Source: an uncultured Oscillospiraceae bacterium (GTDB taxonomy: Bacteria; Bacillota; Clostridia; Oscillospirales; Oscillospiraceae). Taken from it: 5,235 nucleotides of DNA. The notes under the pieces were generated by a model, which ran no database searches, was not told the origin of the DNA, and worked only from the letters and a program-made list of their open reading frames with translations. Location of the stretch: assembly GCA_947624465.1 (NCBI GenBank), contig CANQKJ010000157.1, positions 1 to 5,235 on the forward strand, in the 5' to 3' direction. A program made the translations under genes and the position numbers. This document shows positions 1-5,179 of the stretch, piece by piece. The stretch's first letter is position 1. Every line of letters begins with the position of its first letter.

Positions 1-500
1 GGGCCGCCAACGCCGCCAACCGGCGGGTCTATGACATGGCCCAGCAGAATATCGAGTGCCAGGGCATGGGCACCACCCTGGTGGGCGCCCTGGTGCTGCC
101 CGGCGAGGCGTATATCGCCAACGTGGGGGACAGCCGGTGCTATCTCCTCCGGGACGGCGGGGCGCGGCAGCTGACCCGCGACCACTCCTATGTGCAGGTG
201 CTGGTGAACCGGGGGGAGATCACCCCGGAGGAGGCCCGCCGCCATCCCCGGCGGAACGTGATCACGCGGGCCGTGGGGGTGGACAGCGAGGTGGGCTGCG
301 ACATTCTGCGGCTGGACACCCGTCCCGGCGACCGGCTGCTGCTTTGCTCAGACGGACTCACCAACGTGCTGGACGACGCGGAGCTGGCGGCGCTGTCCGC
401 CGCCGAGGCCGACCCGGAGCGGTGCGCCCGGGCGCTGCTGGAGGTGACGCTGGAGCGGGGCGCTCCCGACAACGTCACCGTGGTCCTGGCTGAGATTTGA
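1..500 (+). CDS. prpC: PP2C-family Ser/Thr protein phosphatase (PrpC/Stp), 5' truncated by window edge
   Basis: C-terminal 165 residues of a cytoplasmic, metal-dependent PPM/PP2C phosphatase; the frame is open from position 3 (AANAAN...) to the TGA at 498-500. Visible family motifs are GMGTTLVGALV, the core strand IANVGDSRCYLLRDG, the LTRDHSYVQ segment, CSDGLTNVLDD (metal-ligand Asp codon at 351-353) and the terminal GAPDNVTVVL (Asp at 468-470, Asn at 471-473). Bacterial PrpC/Stp proteins are about 240-255 residues, so roughly 80-90 residues, including the N-terminal RxxNED and DGMGG metal motifs, lie upstream of the window. The Met codon at 36 is internal: the coding match continues upstream of it and it has no ribosome binding site. 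The family removes phosphate from the partner PASTA kinase and its substrates. The kinase gene follows after 17 nt, the usual Firmicutes pair. Nothing in the visible part looks broken. Confidence 0.96.
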   Translation, partial: AANAANRRVYDMAQQNIECQGMGTTLVGALVLPGEAYIANVGDSRCYLLRDGGARQLTRDHSYVQVLVNRGEITPEEARRHPRRNVITRAVGVDSEVGCDILRLDTRPGDRLLLCSDGLTNVLDDAELAALSAAEADPERCARALLEVTLERGAPDNVTVVLAEI

Positions 501-501
501 C

Positions 502-508
502 GAGGAGG
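502..508 (+). promoter_or_regulatory. Ribosome binding site of prkC (decides the start)
   Basis: GAGGAGG lies 9 nt before ATG 518, in the 17-nt gap after the phosphatase stop. It favours ATG 518 over the in-frame TTG at 497, which overlaps the phosphatase stop and has no such site at the right distance. Protein similarity also begins at MDQYIGKMLDNRYEI, the usual start of these kinases. Confidence 0.9.
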
Positions 509-517
509 ATTTACACT

Positions 518-2482
518 ATGGATCAATACATAGGTAAAATGCTCGATAACCGATACGAGATATTGGAGCGCATCGGCAACGGCGGCATGGCCGTGGTCTA
601 CAAGGCCAGGGACCACCGGCTGAACCGGCTGGTGGCGGTGAAGATCCTGAAGCCCGAGCTGGCCGGCGACGCCGACTTCCGCCGCCGCTTCCACGACGAA
701 TCCCAGGCGGTCGCCATGCTGTCCCACTCCAACATCGTCTCCGTATACGACGTGAGCCAGTCCGACGGGCTGGACTATATCGTCATGGAACTCATCGACG
801 GCATGACCCTCAAGCAGTATATGCGCAAGCGGGGCACCCCCCTGAACTGGCGGGAGGCCATCCACTTCATCACCCAGATCCTGCGGGCGCTGGACCACGC
901 CCACAGCCGGGGCATCATCCACCGGGACATCAAGCCTCAAAACGTGCTGATCCTGCGGGACGGCAGCGTGAAGGTCACCGACTTCGGCATCGCCCGCATC
1001 GCCAGCGCCGCCCAGCACACCATGACCGCCGAGGCCATCGGCTCGGTCCACTATATCTCCCCGGAGCAGGCCAAGGGCAGCCATGTGGACTGCCGCACCG
1101 ACATCTACTCCGCCGGCGTGGTCCTCTATGAGATGCTCACCGGACGGCTCCCCTACGAGGGGGACAACCCGGTGAACGTGGCCATCCAGCACATCAGCTC
1201 CATCCCCATCCCCCCCGGAGAGCTGAACCCCGACATCCCCCCGGCCCTGGAGGGCATCACCCTGAAGGCCATGGCCCCCGACCTGAACCAGCGCTATCCC
1301 AGCGCCGAGGCCATGCTGGAGGACCTGAAGGAGTTCCGCAGGAATCCCGGTATGACGGTAGCCCCTCCCGTCCGGGAGGAGGCTGTGGACGAACCTACGG
1401 TGATCATGACCTCGGCCCAGGAGCCGGCGGGCCGCCCCGCCCGGGCGCGGGAACAGGTCTCTGCCCGGGACAACCGTTATCAAAGCCGCCGCGCCGAGCC
1501 GGAGGCGGACTATGACCGCGGCGGCAGCGGCAGCCGGATCGCCGACCTCGCCCCATTTTTCGCAGTGGCGGCCGTCATCATCTTCATCATCGGAATGGGC
1601 CTGTTCGTGTGGAACGTGATCATCAAGGGGATGATCGACCCGCCCGCCCCCACCGAGTACACCGTCCCCGACCTGCGGGGGTATACGCTGGAAGAGCTGG
1701 AGGCCGACCCGTCCATCCTGGACGGCTTCACCTATGAGGTGGGCAGCGAGACTTACAGCGCCGACTATGCGCAGGGACAGATCTGCAACCAGTCCCCCGA
1801 GGCCGGCGAGACGGTGCTGGAGAGCAGACGCACCATCCGGGTCAATGTCAGCAGCGGCGTAGACGAGCTGAAAATGCCCTATGTGATCAATCAGGAGTAC
1901 CGCCGTGCGGAGCAGGCCCTCCGGGACATGGGCCTGGAGGTGACGCTGGAACAGGACTACTCCGAGGATATCACCCAGGACTATGTGATCTCCTCCGACC
2001 CGGAGGAGGGCGCCGTCCTGGAGAAGGGCCAGACGGTCACCCTTGTCATCAGCAGGGGACCCAAGCCTGTCCCCGTGGCGGTGGTAAATTGGGTGGGGGT
2101 CTCCATCGAGGAGGCCAGACGGCAGATCACCGAGTTGGGCCTGGTGGTGGGCGAAGTCAAGTCCTATCCCAACAACGAGTACGCGGCGGGAAAGGTGACC
2201 TGGCAGAGCAAAAACATCCATGACGACGTATATAAGGGAGACGTCATCGACCTGTGGGTGTCCGCCGGCCCGGAGCCTACTCCCACCCCCACGCCTACCC
2301 CAACGCCCACGCCCACTCCCACGCCTACCCCGACACCCACGTCGGAACCTACTCCCACGCCTACGGTCGAACCCACGGTGGAACCCAGCGCCGAACCGTC
2401 TGACGAACCCCAGCCCAGCCAGGAGCAGCCCCCCACCGAGGCGCCTCCCACCGAATCGCCGGCCGAAGGGGAAGGCCAGTGA
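518..2482 (+). CDS. prkC: PASTA-domain transmembrane Ser/Thr protein kinase (PrkC/Stk family)
   Basis: 654-residue receptor-type Hanks kinase. The cytoplasmic kinase domain (about 13-275) has the Gly-rich loop GNGGMAVVY (20-28), the ATP lysine in VAVK (K42), a likely alpha-C Glu61, catalytic HRDIKPQN (D137), DFG (155-157), activation-loop Thr168 and Thr170, and SPEQ (181-184) in the APE position; all key residues are present, so it should be active. A juxtamembrane linker (276-340) contains DEPTVIM, a plausible phospho-Thr site. One transmembrane helix spans about 343-369. Outside are three PASTA domains (about 381-447, 452-514, 520-583), which in this family bind muropeptides/peptidoglycan, then a Pro/Thr/Glu-rich tail (585-654) with 11 consecutive Pro-Thr pairs. 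Family roles are control of wall synthesis, growth and, for Bacillus PrkC, germination in response to muropeptides. It is co-transcribed with its phosphatase and rsgA; its TGA ends 1 nt before the rsgA ATG. The low-complexity tail is where some Bacillus relatives carry an Ig-like C-terminal domain. Confidence 0.96.
   Translation: MDQYIGKMLDNRYEILERIGNGGMAVVYKARDHRLNRLVAVKILKPELAGDADFRRRFHDESQAVAMLSHSNIVSVYDVSQSDGLDYIVMELIDGMTLKQYMRKRGTPLNWREAIHFITQILRALDHAHSRGIIHRDIKPQNVLILRDGSVKVTDFGIARIASAAQHTMTAEAIGSVHYISPEQAKGSHVDCRTDIYSAGVVLYEMLTGRLPYEGDNPVNVAIQHISSIPIPPGELNPDIPPALEGITLKAMAPDLNQRYPSAEAMLEDLKEFRRNPGMTVAPPVREEAVDEPTVIMTSAQEPAGRPARAREQVSARDNRYQSRRAEPEADYDRGGSGSRIADLAPFFAVAAVIIFIIGMGLFVWNVIIKGMIDPPAPTEYTVPDLRGYTLEELEADPSILDGFTYEVGSETYSADYAQGQICNQSPEAGETVLESRRTIRVNVSSGVDELKMPYVINQEYRRAEQALRDMGLEVTLEQDYSEDITQDYVISSDPEEGAVLEKGQTVTLVISRGPKPVPVAVVNWVGVSIEEARRQITELGLVVGEVKSYPNNEYAAGKVTWQSKNIHDDVYKGDVIDLWVSAGPEPTPTPTPTPTPTPTPTPTPTPTSEPTPTPTVEPTVEPSAEPSDEPQPSQEQPPTEAPPTESPAEGEGQ
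2276..2341 (+). repeat. Tandem 6-nt repeat encoding (Pro-Thr)x11 in the kinase tail
   Basis: Eleven in-frame CCN-ACN hexamers encode residues 587-608 of the kinase, followed by a degenerate continuation (SEPTPTPT, VEPT, VEPS and similar) to about residue 645. Third positions vary between copies, so the DNA repeat is imperfect. Unit gain or loss would keep the frame and only change the length of the extracellular spacer. Confidence 0.9.
2469..2475 (+). promoter_or_regulatory. Ribosome binding site of rsgA inside the prkC 3' end
   Basis: GGGAAGG lies 8 nt before ATG 2484 and is embedded in the last codons of prkC. It fixes the start at 2484. The much longer upstream-open reading, from an ATG at 2220, would add 88 proline/arginine-rich residues that are only an alternative reading of the Pro-Thr tail. 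Confidence 0.8.
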
Positions 2483-2483
2483 T

Positions 2484-3365
2484 ATGACCGGAAGGATCGT
2501 CAAGGCGCTCAGCGGTTTCTATTACGTTGATACCGGGGCGGGGGGACCCATCCCATGCCGGGGGCGGGGGAAGCTCCGCCACCAGAAGGCCACCCCCCTG
2601 GTGGGGGACCGGGTGGAGATCACCGTGCTGGAGGACGGCACCGGCATGGTGGACGCCATCCTGCCCCGAAAAAACCAGTTCCGGCGGCCCATGGTGGCCA
2701 ACATCGACCAGCTCATCATCGTGGCCTCCGCCGCCGTCCCGGTCACCGATCCCTTCCTCATCGACCGCATGGCGGCGGCCGCGGAGTGGAAGGGCTGCGA
2801 GCCGATCATCTGCTTCAACAAGTGGGACTTGGTCCGGGCGGAGGAGCTGGCTGGCCTCTACCGCGCCGCGGGCTTCCCCACGCTGAAGGTCAGCGCGGAG
2901 ACCGGAGAGGGTATCCCGGAACTGGCCGCCGCCCTGGCAGGAAAGGTATCCGCCTTTACAGGAAATACCGGCGTAGGCAAGTCCAGTATCCTCAACGCCA
3001 TCCAGCCGGGGTTCGCCCTGCGGACGGGAGAGATCAGCGAAAAGCTGGGCCGGGGCCGCCACACCACCCGCCATGTGGAGCTGTTTCCCGTGGGGGACGG
3101 ACTGGTGGCCGACACGCCGGGCTTCTCCTCTTTCGATGCAGAGGAGGCCGAACCTATCCCCGGTGAGGAGCTGGCCGCCGCCTTCCGGGACTTCCGGCCG
3201 TATCTGGGCCGGTGCCGGTTCCAGGGCTGCGCCCATGTGAAGGAGCGTGGCTGCGCCGTGCTGGAGGCGGTCAGGGCCGGGGAGATCGCCCCCGGCCGCC
3301 ACAGGAGCTACGTTCGCCTCTATGAACAGTCGGCCGGGATCAAACCCTGGGAGATAAAAAAATAA
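2484..3365 (+). CDS. rsgA: Ribosome small-subunit-dependent GTPase RsgA (YloQ/CpgA/YjeQ)
   Basis: 293 residues, normal length for the family. The N-terminal OB-fold (about 1-66) is followed by a circularly permuted GTPase domain in the diagnostic order G4-G5-G1-G2-G3: NKWD (112-115), SAET (137-140), P-loop GNTGVGKS (160-167), switch I GRGRHTTRHVEL (189-200), DTPGF (210-214). The C-terminal zinc finger has Cys244, Cys249, His251 and Cys257, and a helical tail ends in a short Lys-rich end. The family is a 30S-stimulated GTPase acting late in small-subunit maturation in the cytoplasm. In B. subtilis the orthologue sits in the same prpC-prkC-cpgA order, is phosphorylated by PrkC and is linked to wall morphology. 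The start at 2484 is 1 nt after the kinase stop, which suggests translational coupling. All catalytic and metal-binding motifs are intact. The gene is followed by a hairpin that probably ends the operon. Confidence 0.97.
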   Translation: MTGRIVKALSGFYYVDTGAGGPIPCRGRGKLRHQKATPLVGDRVEITVLEDGTGMVDAILPRKNQFRRPMVANIDQLIIVASAAVPVTDPFLIDRMAAAAEWKGCEPIICFNKWDLVRAEELAGLYRAAGFPTLKVSAETGEGIPELAAALAGKVSAFTGNTGVGKSSILNAIQPGFALRTGEISEKLGRGRHTTRHVELFPVGDGLVADTPGFSSFDAEEAEPIPGEELAAAFRDFRPYLGRCRFQGCAHVKERGCAVLEAVRAGEIAPGRHRSYVRLYEQSAGIKPWEIKK

Positions 3366-3386
3366 TCACTGGACAGCCCTCTTTCT

Positions 3387-3394
3387 CATATGCT
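3387..3394 (+). promoter_or_regulatory. Candidate sigma-E-like -10 element for spoVM (half site only)
   Basis: CATATGCT fits the CATANNNT pattern of sigma-E/sigma-K -10 elements and lies on the 5' side of the hairpin. Transcription from it would start near 3400-3402, giving a leader of about 26 nt that lacks the hairpin's 5' arm. No convincing -35 (ATATT-like) box is found 13-15 nt upstream; the nearest AT-rich match (AAATAAT, 3360-3366) is 20 nt away. This is a weak call. Confidence 0.3.
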
Positions 3395-3410
3395 GGAGTA
3401 AAGCGTTGAG

Positions 3411-3418
3411 AAAGGGGG
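3411..3418 (+). promoter_or_regulatory. Ribosome binding site of spoVM, buried in hairpin 3' arm
   Basis: AAAGGGGG lies 8 nt upstream of ATG 3427, a good purine-rich Shine-Dalgarno-like site. Every base of it is paired in the 3373-3422 hairpin, so it is accessible only if that hairpin does not form or its 5' arm is absent from the transcript. Confidence 0.7.
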
Positions 3419-3426
3419 CTGTTTTC

Positions 3427-3507
3427 ATGCGGATCGTGGTGGTGAGATTCCCGAAGATGATCTGCGGGCTGCTGCGCAGGCTGTTCCACATGGACGGGGA
3501 GAGGTAG
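3427..3507 (+). CDS. spoVM: SpoVM, 26-residue membrane-curvature-sensing spore coat anchor
   Basis: The 26-codon ORF (ATG 3427, TAG 3505-3507) begins MRIVVVRFPKMICGLLRR, then reads LFHMDGER. It has the same length as B. subtilis SpoVM and aligns with it (recalled from memory) without gaps. Pro9, Lys10, Gly14 and Arg17 are identical, basic residues sit at 2 and 7, and hydrophobic residues occupy positions 3-6, 8, 11, 12, 15, 16, 19 and 20, as expected for an amphipathic membrane-embedded helix. SpoVM recognises the convex forespore outer membrane and recruits SpoIVA. A well-spaced ribosome binding site precedes it. Synteny supports the call: the B. subtilis gene lies just downstream of the same prpC-prkC-cpgA block, and here spoVM is followed by sipL and spoIVA. 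Cys13 and the acidic/basic DGER end differ from Bacillus. The length is too short for statistics, but alignment, spacing and context agree. Confidence 0.88.
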   Translation: MRIVVVRFPKMICGLLRRLFHMDGER

Positions 3508-3513
3508 GCCAAG

Positions 3514-3542
3514 TCATATCCGGGGGCGTTCGCTCATATAGT
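3514..3542 (+). promoter_or_regulatory. Sigma-E-type sporulation promoter upstream of sipL
   Basis: The -35-like TCATATC (3514-3520) and -10-like CATATAGT (3535-3542) are separated by 14 nt. This closely fits the Bacillus sigma-E pattern (KMATATT, 13-15 nt, CATACANT). Transcription should begin near 3549, giving a leader of about 28 nt with GAGGAG (3561-3566) 10 nt before ATG 3577. It starts 6 nt after the spoVM stop, so sipL seems to have its own mother-cell promoter. Confidence 0.75.
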
Positions 3543-3576
3543 CGTCATAGAAATCTGTACGAGGAGTGGACAGCTT

Positions 3577-5076
3577 ATGGATCTGGAACTGCAGCGTGTC
3601 ACGCTGGAGGGTTACCGCCCCATCTATCATACCGCCTTTACCCAGGAGGAGACCCTGGAGAGCATCGTGCCCGACGCCCTGCCCGATGTGTCCCGCATCG
3701 TAGCGGCGTGGGGGAGGGCCTGCCTGAAGGACAGCGAGGCGGGGGAGGGGATGCTCCGCCTCACCGGCGCGGCCCAGGTCACGGTGCTGTACATCCCCGA
3801 GGGAGAGGATCTCCCGAGGTCCCTGGAGGTGACCATTCCCTTCCAATGCTCTAGGGACGACCCCCGCCTCCGTACCGGCTGTCCGGTGGCGGCGGAGGTC
3901 ACCCTGGCCTCCGCCGACGCCCGGACCCTCAATCCGAGGAAGCTGTTGACCCGGTGCCAGCTGTCCATGTGGGCGTCCGCCTATGAGGAGGGCGCCCAGG
4001 AGATCGCCGCGGGCGCCGCCGGGGAGGGTCTGGAAAAACGGCTCGTCCCCTGGAAATTCTGGCGCATCCCGGAGGTGCGGGAAAAAACCTTTGCCTTCTC
4101 CGACGTGCTCCGTCCCCCGGCCTCCAAGCCGGAGATGGAGGAGCTGCTGAACGCCAGGGTGGAGCTGGGCGCCGTCGACGCCAAATTCATCGGCAAAAAG
4201 CTGGTGCTCAAGGGGGATGTGGAGCTCACCGCCCTGTATCGGAGCGGGGATCAGCTTGCCGCCGCCCGCTTCGAACTGCCCTACTCCCAGATCATTGACA
4301 TGGGAGAGGCACCCGAGGACGCCGAGCCGGAGGTGTTCGTGGCCCTCAGGTCCGCCGACTGCCGGCTTGGCGATGGGGAGCTGGAGGTCAGCGTGGAGGC
4401 GCTGGTGCAGGCGGTGCTGTGGGCCTGTCAGCCGGTGACCGTGCTGGAGGACGCCTACGGCGTGGGGGTCTGCGTGGACGTGGAGCGCGCCCCCGTGACG
4501 CTTTGCACCCTGGCGGAGCGGACCGCCCGCCGGGAGATGGGGCGGAAGCTCTGCGAGTCCGGCGTCCCCGCCAAGCAGGTGCTGGACTGCGCCGCGGCGG
4601 TGTCCGCGCTGCTCAGCGCCCCCGTGGAGGGGGGGCTGGAGTACACCGCTCAGGTGGAGGCCACCGTGCTCTACCTCAGCGAGGATGACGCCCTCTGCGC
4701 GTCGCAGGTGACCATTCCCGTTTCCGGCCGGGTGGAGCTGCCCAGGGGGGCGGAGTGCGCCTGCCGGTGCCGTACAGTGGGGGAACCCACGGCGGTGCCC
4801 GTCACCGGCGGCATCGAGGTGCGGTGCGAGGTGGAGTTCGCCTTCAACGTGGTCGGCGCGGAGCAGGTGTGGGCGGTATCCGAGCTGCGGGAGGGGAACG
4901 CGCCCGCCGGCGTCCAGCGCCCCTCGGTGGTCATCCGCCGCATAGGGGCGGGGGAGACCCTGTGGGACGTGGCCAAGGCCTGCGGCTCCGCCGTGGCGGA
5001 CATCCGGGCGGCCAACGATCTGCCAGATCAGGATGGGGCGGAGGGGCTTCTTCTGCTCATCCCCGCCGGGAGATAG
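3577..5076 (+). CDS. sipL: SipL: SPOCS (DUF3794) repeats with C-terminal LysM domain, SpoIVA-binding coat protein
   Basis: 499 residues with no signal peptide or transmembrane segment, so it should be cytosolic in the mother cell. Three SPOCS/DUF3794-like beta-rich units can be seen at about 28-135 (IVPDALPDVSRIV start, then GAAQVTVLYIPEG), 175-285 (DVELTALYRSGDQLAAARFELPY) and 330-430 (AQVEATVLYLSEDDALCASQ). Each has the strand pattern V-x-V-x-x-LY-x followed by an amphipathic I/F-P strand. A LysM domain fills 450-496 (VVIRRIGAGETLWDVAKACG, then IRAAND and LLLLIPAGR). This is the architecture of C. difficile SipL, the clostridial counterpart of SpoVID, whose LysM domain binds SpoIVA and which is needed for coat attachment. 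The start ATG 3577 has GAGGAG 10 nt upstream and a sigma-E-type promoter before it. The next gene is spoIVA, its predicted partner. The domain edges are estimates by eye; a generic DUF3794-LysM protein is the alternative label. Confidence 0.9.
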   Translation: MDLELQRVTLEGYRPIYHTAFTQEETLESIVPDALPDVSRIVAAWGRACLKDSEAGEGMLRLTGAAQVTVLYIPEGEDLPRSLEVTIPFQCSRDDPRLRTGCPVAAEVTLASADARTLNPRKLLTRCQLSMWASAYEEGAQEIAAGAAGEGLEKRLVPWKFWRIPEVREKTFAFSDVLRPPASKPEMEELLNARVELGAVDAKFIGKKLVLKGDVELTALYRSGDQLAAARFELPYSQIIDMGEAPEDAEPEVFVALRSADCRLGDGELEVSVEALVQAVLWACQPVTVLEDAYGVGVCVDVERAPVTLCTLAERTARREMGRKLCESGVPAKQVLDCAAAVSALLSAPVEGGLEYTAQVEATVLYLSEDDALCASQVTIPVSGRVELPRGAECACRCRTVGEPTAVPVTGGIEVRCEVEFAFNVVGAEQVWAVSELREGNAPAGVQRPSVVIRRIGAGETLWDVAKACGSAVADIRAANDLPDQDGAEGLLLLIPAGR

Positions 5077-5084
5077 CGCAAAAA

Positions 5085-5116
5085 GGAGGCGGCGCGGACA
5101 AATCCGCGCCGCCTCC
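5085..5116 (+). terminator. Strong perfect hairpin after sipL
   Basis: GGAGGCGGCGCGGA (5085-5098) and TCCGCGCCGCCTCC (5103-5116) form a perfect 14-bp GC-rich stem with loop CAAA, starting 8 nt after the sipL stop. It is probably the sipL terminator. It lacks a good T-run on the + strand (CTGTCATATT follows), while an A-run (5080-5084) precedes it, so read on the - strand it would have a more classical stem plus TTTTT form. Termination may therefore be partial in the gene direction. Confidence 0.75.
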
Positions 5117-5119
5117 CTG

Positions 5120-5148
5120 TCATATTCAAGGGCTTATCCCCATACATA
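5120..5148 (+). promoter_or_regulatory. Sigma-E-type sporulation promoter of spoIVA
   Basis: The -35 TCATATT (5120-5126) matches the KMATATT consensus fully. After 14 nt comes CATACATA (5141-5148), a 7/8 match to CATACANT. The predicted start is near 5155, giving a leader of about 25 nt before TTG 5180. SpoIVA is a sigma-E gene in characterised spore formers, so position and identity agree. Confidence 0.8.
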
Positions 5149-5164
5149 TGGAACAAGTACGGGC

Positions 5165-5172
5165 AAGGAGGG
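5165..5172 (+). promoter_or_regulatory. Ribosome binding site of spoIVA (supports the TTG start)
   Basis: AAGGAGGG, near complete complementarity to the 16S 3' end, sits 7 nt before TTG 5180. No ATG or GTG is found at a suitable distance in this frame, and the SpoIVA-like sequence begins exactly at the TTG. Confidence 0.85.
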
Positions 5173-5179
5173 TAATCAC

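Larger units (their letters stand above)
3373..3425 (+). terminator. Long hairpin and T-run after rsgA; its 3' arm covers the spoVM ribosome binding site
   Basis: The arms ACAGCCCTCTTTCTC (3373-3387) and GAGAAAGGGGGCTGT (3408-3422) pair over 15 positions with a single G-U (3380/3415). The stem can continue with A3388-T3407 and, after a one-base bulge (T3389), five more pairs (3390-3394 with 3402-3406, one of them U-G), leaving the loop GGAGTAA. A T-run, TTTT (3422-3425), starts at the foot of the stem. This fits a Rho-independent terminator for prpC-prkC-rsgA, 8 nt after the rsgA stop, although the T-run is short. The likely spoVM ribosome binding site lies wholly within the 3' arm, so the same fold could also block translation of any read-through RNA. 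The pairing is seen directly; both roles are inferred. Confidence 0.75.

Noticed and set aside
3..20. Tandem GCCGCCAAC duplication
   Set aside because: It encodes Ala-Ala-Asn twice in a helix of the phosphatase; two copies of 9 nt in GC-rich coding DNA carry little meaning.
36..38. Start of the phosphatase at ATG 36
   Set aside because: PP2C-like sequence continues upstream in frame to the window edge, and there is no ribosome binding site; the gene is truncated by the window.
497..517. TTG start for the kinase at 497
   Set aside because: It overlaps the phosphatase stop. The GAGGAGG site and family N-terminus fit ATG 518.
2276..2400. CRISPR array or mobile-element signal in the repeat-rich stretch
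   Set aside because: The repeats are in-frame Pro-Thr/Val-Glu-Pro codons without unique spacers. No transposase, inverted terminal repeats or integrase is present anywhere in the window.
2220..2483. Upstream start for rsgA at ATG 2220
   Set aside because: The extra 88 residues are the Pro-Thr tail of the kinase read in another frame. Family similarity and the ribosome binding site point to 2484.
188..2503. Very long antisense open frame (771 codons) opposite prpC and prkC
   Set aside because: GC-rich codon use removes stops on the opposite strand. The translation is low-complexity and matches nothing I recognise, while the + strand encodes complete, motif-rich proteins.
3514..3846. Minus-strand ORF overlapping the sipL 5' end
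   Set aside because: It is a shadow of the sipL coding frame running through the promoter region, with no ribosome binding site or recognisable protein.
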